64,000 bases of DNA. Origin: Candidatus Babelota bacterium. GTDB taxonomy: Bacteria > Babelota > Babeliae > Babelales > Vermiphilaceae. The notes beneath the pieces were generated by a model. It was given only the letters and a program-made list of their open reading frames with translations, made no database searches and was not told the DNA's origin. Made by a program: the position numbers and the translations under genes. The stretch covers positions 1 through 64,000 of the forward strand of contig JAJCZB010000033.1 in NCBI GenBank assembly GCA_029262595.1. Direction: 5' to 3'. Positions within the stretch are counted from its first letter, which is position 1, and each line of letters begins with the position of its first letter. Below, in pieces: positions 59,799 through 64,000 of this stretch.

Positions 59799-60536
59799 TT
59801 ACCACCCGAGCCATGGAGTAAGTAGTAGTTTAATTCCTACCACTACGAGAAAAACGGATACAACTGCACGAAAATTGTGTTGTGGGATTCGATGGACTAC
59901 GCGCGATCCTAAATACGCTCCTAAGAATGATGCGGGCACAAAAAGTGCAAATCCCCAATAAAGAGGCGCATCCAATCGAATGCCATCCCAAAGATATACG
60001 GCCATACGAGTACTATCTAATACCAAACTGATTGCTCCGGTGGTTCCAATAAAGGTTACTTTATGTAGATCAAATGCAGCCATAAATACACTCCGTACTG
60101 CGCCTCGAATACCAAAAATTCCGGCAAAAAATCCGGAAAGTAACCCACCGATCATGCTGGTTACCCAGTTATTGGGAATTTGAAAATTTTCAATAACGTG
60201 CATAATTGCTACAGAGAAAATTAAAAAAAGGCCCATCAAAGACGTAAGTACCATCGACTGTTCAGGAGTAACGAGCAGTGCACCAAAAAATGTGGCAACG
60301 ACAGTTGGTATGCCAAAATACATAAATAAACGCCAATCAATACCCGCGCGAAAAAAACTCATTTTAAAAACATCATGAAACCAATGCACGCCACAGACTA
60401 ATAAAATCGTTTGGCTAAACGGCAAAAACAAAAGAAGAATAGGAGTCATGATCGTGCCCACTCCAAACGCTGAGATAGTACCAACACAATTGGCGATAAA
60501 ACTGACCACGGTAATGGAAAGTATTTCAACGATCAT
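59799..60536 (-). CDS. TauE/SafE-family membrane permease
   Basis: 245 aa from the ATG at 60536 (AAGGGA SD). About eight hydrophobic helices in two repeats, with the family pattern FIANCVGTISAFGVGTIMTPILLLF near the start and GLLSGFFAGIFGIRGAVRS mid-way. The family exports or imports small anions, mostly sulfur compounds; the substrate here is not known. Convergent with the nuclease gene, directly abutting. Confidence 0.82.
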   Translation of the reverse strand: MIVEILSITVVSFIANCVGTISAFGVGTIMTPILLLFLPFSQTILLVCGVHWFHDVFKMSFFRAGIDWRLFMYFGIPTVVATFFGALLVTPEQSMVLTSLMGLFLIFSVAIMHVIENFQIPNNWVTSMIGGLLSGFFAGIFGIRGAVRSVFMAAFDLHKVTFIGTTGAISLVLDSTRMAVYLWDGIRLDAPLYWGFALFVPASFLGAYLGSRVVHRIPQHNFRAVVSVFLVVVGIKLLLTPWLGW

Positions 60537-60622
60537 ATGAGATCCCTTGCATTCATAATGGTTAGCGATTACGCTTTTTTGCATACTAAACAGTATGATA
60601 AGGATATGCAATATGTTCGTAT

Positions 60623-60698
60623 CCTTCGACAAGCTCAGGACGAACGGAGAGAGATACTCAATTTTCTACCCAACCGTTCGCCCTGAGCTTGTCGAAGG
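60623..60698. repeat. Inverted pair of the dispersed repeat upstream of rodA
   Basis: CCTTCGACAAGCTCAGGACGAACGG (60623-60647) and its near-exact inverse (60674-60698, 24 of 25 bases) are separated by 26 nt, giving a potential long hairpin. It lies between the divergent TauE-like and rodA genes. The ORF through it gives FDKLRTNG and RPELVEG peptides, so it is not part of rodA. Confidence 0.85.
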
Positions 60699-60729
60699 GT
60701 TCTTGCGAACGATCAAATTCAGGAATAAT

Positions 60730-61830
60730 ATGCAAACATCTTCACTGCAAGCACGCTGGCACATTGATTGGTTTTCAATGAGTATCACATTTATGATTGC
60801 CTGCATCGGCCTTCTTTTTGTATACAGCGCAACGCAGACGCCCGAGCAACACCTTTCTATTTTTTTTAAAAAACAAGCAATCGGTATTACTATAGGTATC
60901 ATTGCCTATTGGCTATTCGCACTCATTGACTATCGCTCGCTACAGCGATGGGGATACTTTGGCTATTTTTTCGTGATTGGCTTATTGTTTTTTACGCTCG
61001 CAAAAGGATCCATTGGTATGGGCGCGCAACGATGGGTAAATCTTTTCTTTTTTAAATTCCAGCCCTCTGAGCTTGCAAAACCTCTTTTTCCTGCATTCGT
61101 ATCCTATTATTTATATACGCACCCAGAGACACGGCATGCATCGTGGCGCCATTTTATTCCACTGCTTGCGATGCTTGGCATAAGCTTCTTGCTTATTTTA
61201 AAGCAGCCCGATTTAGGTACCGCACTCATTATTGCTTTGTGTGGCCTCGCGCTTTTGTGGCTCGCTGGACTGCCAAAAACATTTTTTTTATATAGCAGCC
61301 TGGCATGCTTACTTGCCGCTCCCCTTTTATGGCGCACGCTCAAGCCGTATCAAAAAAATCGCATCGCAGTTTTCTTAGGATATGGCGCAACGGATAAAGA
61401 ACGATATCAAATTGAGCAATCAATGATTGCAATTGGATCAGGCGGATTATATGGCAAAGGGTTTAGTAACGGAACACAAAATAATTTACAATTTTTGCCC
61501 GAAAGCAGAACTGATTTTATTTTTGCCGTGATATGTGAAGAGTGGGGTTTTGTAGGAGCTATCACCCTCCTTGCACTGTATCTTGTTTTATGTATACGTG
61601 GGATGCTCATCATTCCATCCATCTCGTGCGCGTATGCACAATTGCTTGCCATCGGCTTACTCCTGCACATTATTCTTTCAGCGATCATAAATGTATCAAT
61701 GGTAATGGGACTCCTGCCAATTGTAGGAATCCCATTACCACTTTTAAGCTATGGACTCAGTAATCTTTTAATTTCGTTTGCAAGTCTCGGATGGATTCAA
61801 GGCATTTATATGCAACGCGATTTTTATTAA
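60730..61830 (+). CDS. rodA: SEDS glycosyltransferase RodA
   Basis: 366 aa from the ATG at 60730 (AGGA SD); a start 135 nt upstream would translate the inserted repeat. About ten helices and SEDS signatures: QRWVNLFFFKFQPSELAK, KQPDLGTAL, RTDFIFAVICEEWGF and GIPLPLLSYG. RodA polymerises glycan during elongation. QPDLGTAL and the WGF ending suggest RodA rather than FtsW. With ftsW at 15434 it gives both SEDS enzymes. Confidence 0.88.
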   Translation: MQTSSLQARWHIDWFSMSITFMIACIGLLFVYSATQTPEQHLSIFFKKQAIGITIGIIAYWLFALIDYRSLQRWGYFGYFFVIGLLFFTLAKGSIGMGAQRWVNLFFFKFQPSELAKPLFPAFVSYYLYTHPETRHASWRHFIPLLAMLGISFLLILKQPDLGTALIIALCGLALLWLAGLPKTFFLYSSLACLLAAPLLWRTLKPYQKNRIAVFLGYGATDKERYQIEQSMIAIGSGGLYGKGFSNGTQNNLQFLPESRTDFIFAVICEEWGFVGAITLLALYLVLCIRGMLIIPSISCAYAQLLAIGLLLHIILSAIINVSMVMGLLPIVGIPLPLLSYGLSNLLISFASLGWIQGIYMQRDFY

Positions 61831-61832
61831 CG

Positions 61833-62159
61833 CTACCATTCAGGGCAATGATGATCGCACCATAGTTTACCTGCAGTAAACCATAATACCCCAATCACAA
61901 AAGCTGCTGGCTTCCTTAAGTACTCAGGCAATCGTTCTTCCATTTCGCCCGTTGGATCAGTGCCAGTCTCGCGCTCAACTGCCAAGCCTTCTTGAGGCAA
62001 ATCATTTGAATCTTTCTTAACTTCTTCTCCAAGATCAACCGGAGTTCCTCCAAGCGCTGCAACCATCCCAAACAACCCATCATCTTTGCTAGGTTCCGCG
62101 TGAATCAATCCTGTATGTGCAATCAAGAATGCAACCAAAAAAAGCAAACCATTTCTCAT
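61833..62159 (-). CDS. Small secreted protein with HHC tail
   Basis: 108 aa from the ATG at 62159 (signal LLFLVAFLIAHTGLIHA). An acidic middle part precedes a hydrophobic helix (AAFVIGVLWFTAGKLW) and the ending CDHHCPEW, a possible metal site. First seen as part of a row of three small minus-strand genes; the preceding gene ends 11 nt upstream. No family recognised. Confidence 0.6.
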   Translation of the reverse strand: MRNGLLFLVAFLIAHTGLIHAEPSKDDGLFGMVAALGGTPVDLGEEVKKDSNDLPQEGLAVERETGTDPTGEMEERLPEYLRKPAAFVIGVLWFTAGKLWCDHHCPEW

Positions 62160-62170
62160 GCTTGCCCCAT

Positions 62171-62494
62171 CTAGCAATTCGCCCAACCAGATCCACACAT
62201 AAACCCATCCGTAATTGCTTCCATATTGAGAGCAGCAGCTCCGCCCGCAGCAATCATAAGTGCCCAATAAATGGCACACCGCTGATCTGTAGACAATCCA
62301 CAACAATCATCTGTAACGCCCGCTCGCTGCTCCGCTTGTCTGGTAGCACGACGCGATCCCGCTAGAGCTGCAGCTCCCGCGGCTGACACCCTGCGTCTTA
62401 ATTGTGCACCCCCTCCTGGAGCATCACCTGCAGCGTGCATCGAACCCGTTGCTACCGATAAAAACGCAATCAAAAACAGTGAAACATTCTTCAT
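62171..62494 (-). CDS. Small secreted Ala/Arg-rich protein with Cys cluster
   Basis: 107 aa from the ATG at 62494 (AAGGA SD). The signal (KNVSLFLIAFLSVATGSMHA) closely resembles that of its downstream neighbour. A basic Ala/Arg/Gly-rich region (RRRVSAAGAAALAGSRRATR) follows. Then come DDCCGLSTDQRC, a hydrophobic helix (WALMIAAGGAAAL) and a Cys-containing end. Probably an operon with the next gene. Function unknown. Confidence 0.6.
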   Translation of the reverse strand: MKNVSLFLIAFLSVATGSMHAAGDAPGGGAQLRRRVSAAGAAALAGSRRATRQAEQRAGVTDDCCGLSTDQRCAIYWALMIAAGGAAALNMEAITDGFMCGSGWANC

Positions 62495-62705
62495 AAGGCA
62501 TCCTTTTTTAAGTGTATACATATGCGTCATGCAATCCGTACGCTCTTTTTTTCTGAGGTAAGAAATAACATAAAACATTACGCAAAACAAGTATGTATGC
62601 CATAAGAAATGATTGATCCATCGCTACTGGGTCCGTTAGTGAATTCATCAAGCTATGCAAAAAAAATCAGTAGCCTTTTTTGCATAGTTCATTCTATTGA
62701 TTTTA
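62495..62705. other. Spacer between small secreted-protein genes
   Basis: About 210 nt without a convincing ORF. It should carry the promoter of the 62494 gene and the end of the 63038 transcript, but I see no clear consensus elements or terminator. Confidence 0.35.
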
Positions 62706-63038
62706 TTACTCCGGCTGCTGGAAGCACAATTCGCTTAAAGCACTCAATGCTGCAATAACTCCACTCGCTAAACTTACACCCAAGCAGCACTCAGCGGACG
62801 GGCAACAACAACACGTCCCACCACACTCAAGGCCAGGACTACGATTCATATCATATCCGCGCGGAGTGTTAGTCATTCGAGCAGCTCTGGGCGCTTTTGG
62901 TACACGCCTTCGGCGGCGTGGCTGTGGATATCTTTCAGAGGCTTGCTCGCTATCGCTAACAGTTGCCTGTGCCGAAAAAAACGAGGAGCAAAAAAGTGAT
63001 AAAAGAATAATCATAAGAACGGAATATCTACGTGTCAT
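62706..63038 (-). CDS. Small secreted Cys-cluster protein
   Basis: 110 aa. The signal (LMIILLSLFCSSFFSAQA) is followed by a basic stretch (PQPRRRRRVPKAPRAAR), a dense Cys cluster (GGTCCCCPSAECC) and a hydrophobic helix. The order basic part, Cys cluster, hydrophobic helix repeats that of the protein at 62171, so they may be distant paralogs. SD GGGAGG. Cys cluster could bind metal or lipid-anchor; unknown. Confidence 0.6.
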   Translation of the reverse strand: MTRRYSVLMIILLSLFCSSFFSAQATVSDSEQASERYPQPRRRRRVPKAPRAARMTNTPRGYDMNRSPGLECGGTCCCCPSAECCLGVSLASGVIAALSALSELCFQQPE

Positions 63039-63116
63039 TTGTAACCTCCCTGTTGGAACGATATACTAAAGCTTTTAAGATATCTCACAAACGAGAGTAA
63101 AAAGCAATGGGAAATC

Positions 63117-64000
63117 ATGGATAATCAAGCGCTCGACGTCCTTACCCTGCAAGAACAACCGGAAGAAACACAGTATAGTTATATCCCCAAAACATTTGAC
63201 GATTATTTAGGCCAAGATACGATCAAAGAAAAATTGCGCGTCTATACAACCGCTGCAAAAATGCGCGACGAATCGCTTGATCACCTTCTACTATTTGGCC
63301 CTCCCGGACTCGGCAAAACAACGCTCGCTACAATCATGGCGCACGTTATGGGAGTAAATATCAAACTATGCAGTGGCCCCATGATGGAGCGCACCGGTGA
63401 TTTAGTTGCTATTCTTTCTAGCCTTGAGCCACGAGATATTTTATTTATTGATGAAGTACATCGCATGCCAACCAACGTTGAAGAAGTACTCTACTCTGCC
63501 ATGGAACAATTTCGCGTTGATGTGATTATTGGCCAAGGCGCCGGCGCAAAATCAGTCAGCTTGCCAGTAAATCCGTTTACGTTAATTGGCGCAACCACCA
63601 AGGGTGGCATGATTTCAGCTCCGCTGCGAAGCCGATTTGGCATCACAGAGCGCATCGATTTTTACGATTTTGAATCACTGCGCGATATTGTATTGCAAAA
63701 TGCAGATTTTTTAAACATAGAAATATCTCCTGAATCAGCATTACAAATCGGGAAATGCGCGCGCGGCACTCCTCGGATTGCAAAAAAAATCTTGCGAAGA
63801 GTTCGAGATTTTGCGCAAGTACATAATGAAAATAAAGCCACTGAAGAAATTGTGCAAAAAGCTCTCGACTTTCTCGGTCTCGACCAAGAAGGCCTTTCGA
63901 CTGTCGACGTACAACTACTACAAAAAATAATCGAGAACTTTAATGGTGGCCCCGTTGGCCTTGATACGCTCGCATCTTTAATCGGTGAAGATGCCGATAC
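63117..64000 (+). CDS. ruvB: Holliday junction branch-migration ATPase RuvB, 3' truncated by window
   Basis: Start at 63117; about 294 codons visible, the rest lies beyond the window. RuvB hexamers drive branch migration with RuvA before RuvC cuts. DYLGQ near the N-terminus, Walker A FGPPGLGKTT, Walker B ILFIDEVHRM, and the GATTKGGMISAPLRSRFGI block with sensor and arginine-finger region are intact. An overlapping upstream ATG (63107) gives only a five-codon frame. ruvC is at the other end of the window, so the two are not in an operon. Confidence 0.95.
   Translation, partial: MDNQALDVLTLQEQPEETQYSYIPKTFDDYLGQDTIKEKLRVYTTAAKMRDESLDHLLLFGPPGLGKTTLATIMAHVMGVNIKLCSGPMMERTGDLVAILSSLEPRDILFIDEVHRMPTNVEEVLYSAMEQFRVDVIIGQGAGAKSVSLPVNPFTLIGATTKGGMISAPLRSRFGITERIDFYDFESLRDIVLQNADFLNIEISPESALQIGKCARGTPRIAKKILRRVRDFAQVHNENKATEEIVQKALDFLGLDQEGLSTVDVQLLQKIIENFNGGPVGLDTLASLIGEDAD

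Noticed and set aside
60595-60729. N-terminal extension of RodA
   Set aside because: The frame runs through both copies of the inserted repeat; the ATG at 60730 has an SD and gives a normal RodA start.
1-64000. CRISPR arrays, IS elements or prophage
   Set aside because: No regularly spaced repeats, transposase or phage structural genes were seen; the repeats found are short and isolated.

Overview
This window is a compact, AT-rich bacterial chromosome segment with genes packed on both strands and no rRNA operon, prophage or CRISPR array. It mixes informational genes (recF, ruvC, dnaB, rplI, ileS, dnaA, deaD-type helicase, glyQS, rplU, mutS, uvrA, ruvB), peptidoglycan and division genes (murD, ftsW, rodA, an N-acetylmuramoyl-L-alanine amidase) and envelope genes (a LolC/E-type permease, lipoproteins, htrA, psd). 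It also carries many secreted proteins of unknown function. Sparse metabolism, a diderm-like envelope and several secreted proteins that resemble eukaryotic modules suggest a small-genome bacterium living in a protist. Candidatus Dependentiae (TM6) is my best guess; this is an inference from content, not a database result.

Layout. 1-1.1 kb: recF, then a spacer holding two near-consensus promoters and a terminator that together look like a ~100 nt small RNA gene. 1.4-3.9 kb: three uncharacterised proteins. 3.9-7.8 kb: three minor pseudopilins, then rplI-dnaB-(49 codon membrane ORF)-ruvC, all on the minus strand. 7.9-17.4 kb: a secreted coiled-coil protein, ileS, murD, ftsW, thyX. 17.4-23.2 kb: pepA, two tandem Gly/Arg/Tyr-rich paralogs, a thioredoxin-like protein, a hydrolase and a lipoprotein fusing thioredoxin reductase to thioredoxin. 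23.3-29.2 kb: an FtsH-like AAA protein whose zinc-protease motif is destroyed, rpiB, a lipoprotein, lolC/E, pgk. 29.2-38.8 kb: a kinase-like membrane protein, dnaA, amidase, C39-like peptidase, psd, a secreted ubiquitin-like protein, an FAD oxidoreductase and a SpeD-like protein with a signal sequence. 38.8-51.5 kb: two tRNA-Arg genes, DUF2207/LemA, a DEAD-box helicase, tlyA, htrA, glyQS, a DedA-family protein, ktrB-ktrA, rplU. 51.5-64 kb: mutS, mazG-like, a secreted C2H2 zinc-finger protein, uvrA, tRNA-His, tRNA-Pro, a broken small gene, an ATP-cone/Mrr nuclease, a TauE-like permease, rodA, three small Cys-rich secreted proteins and the start of ruvB.

The most unusual content is the secreted set that looks suited to a eukaryotic host: the ubiquitin-like protein (36143-36460), the C2H2 zinc-finger protein (54718-55155), a kinase-like protein (29955-31040) and a papain-like peptidase (34268-35290). 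Also notable are extracytoplasmic versions of normally cytoplasmic enzymes (thioredoxin reductase-thioredoxin, SpeD-like), a pseudoprotease AAA protein, a phosphoglycerate kinase with an altered nucleotide-site Asp, and short palindromic repeats, one of them inserted in frame in uvrA. Starts given here were often moved inward to the codon with a Shine-Dalgarno (SD) sequence or a signal peptide.
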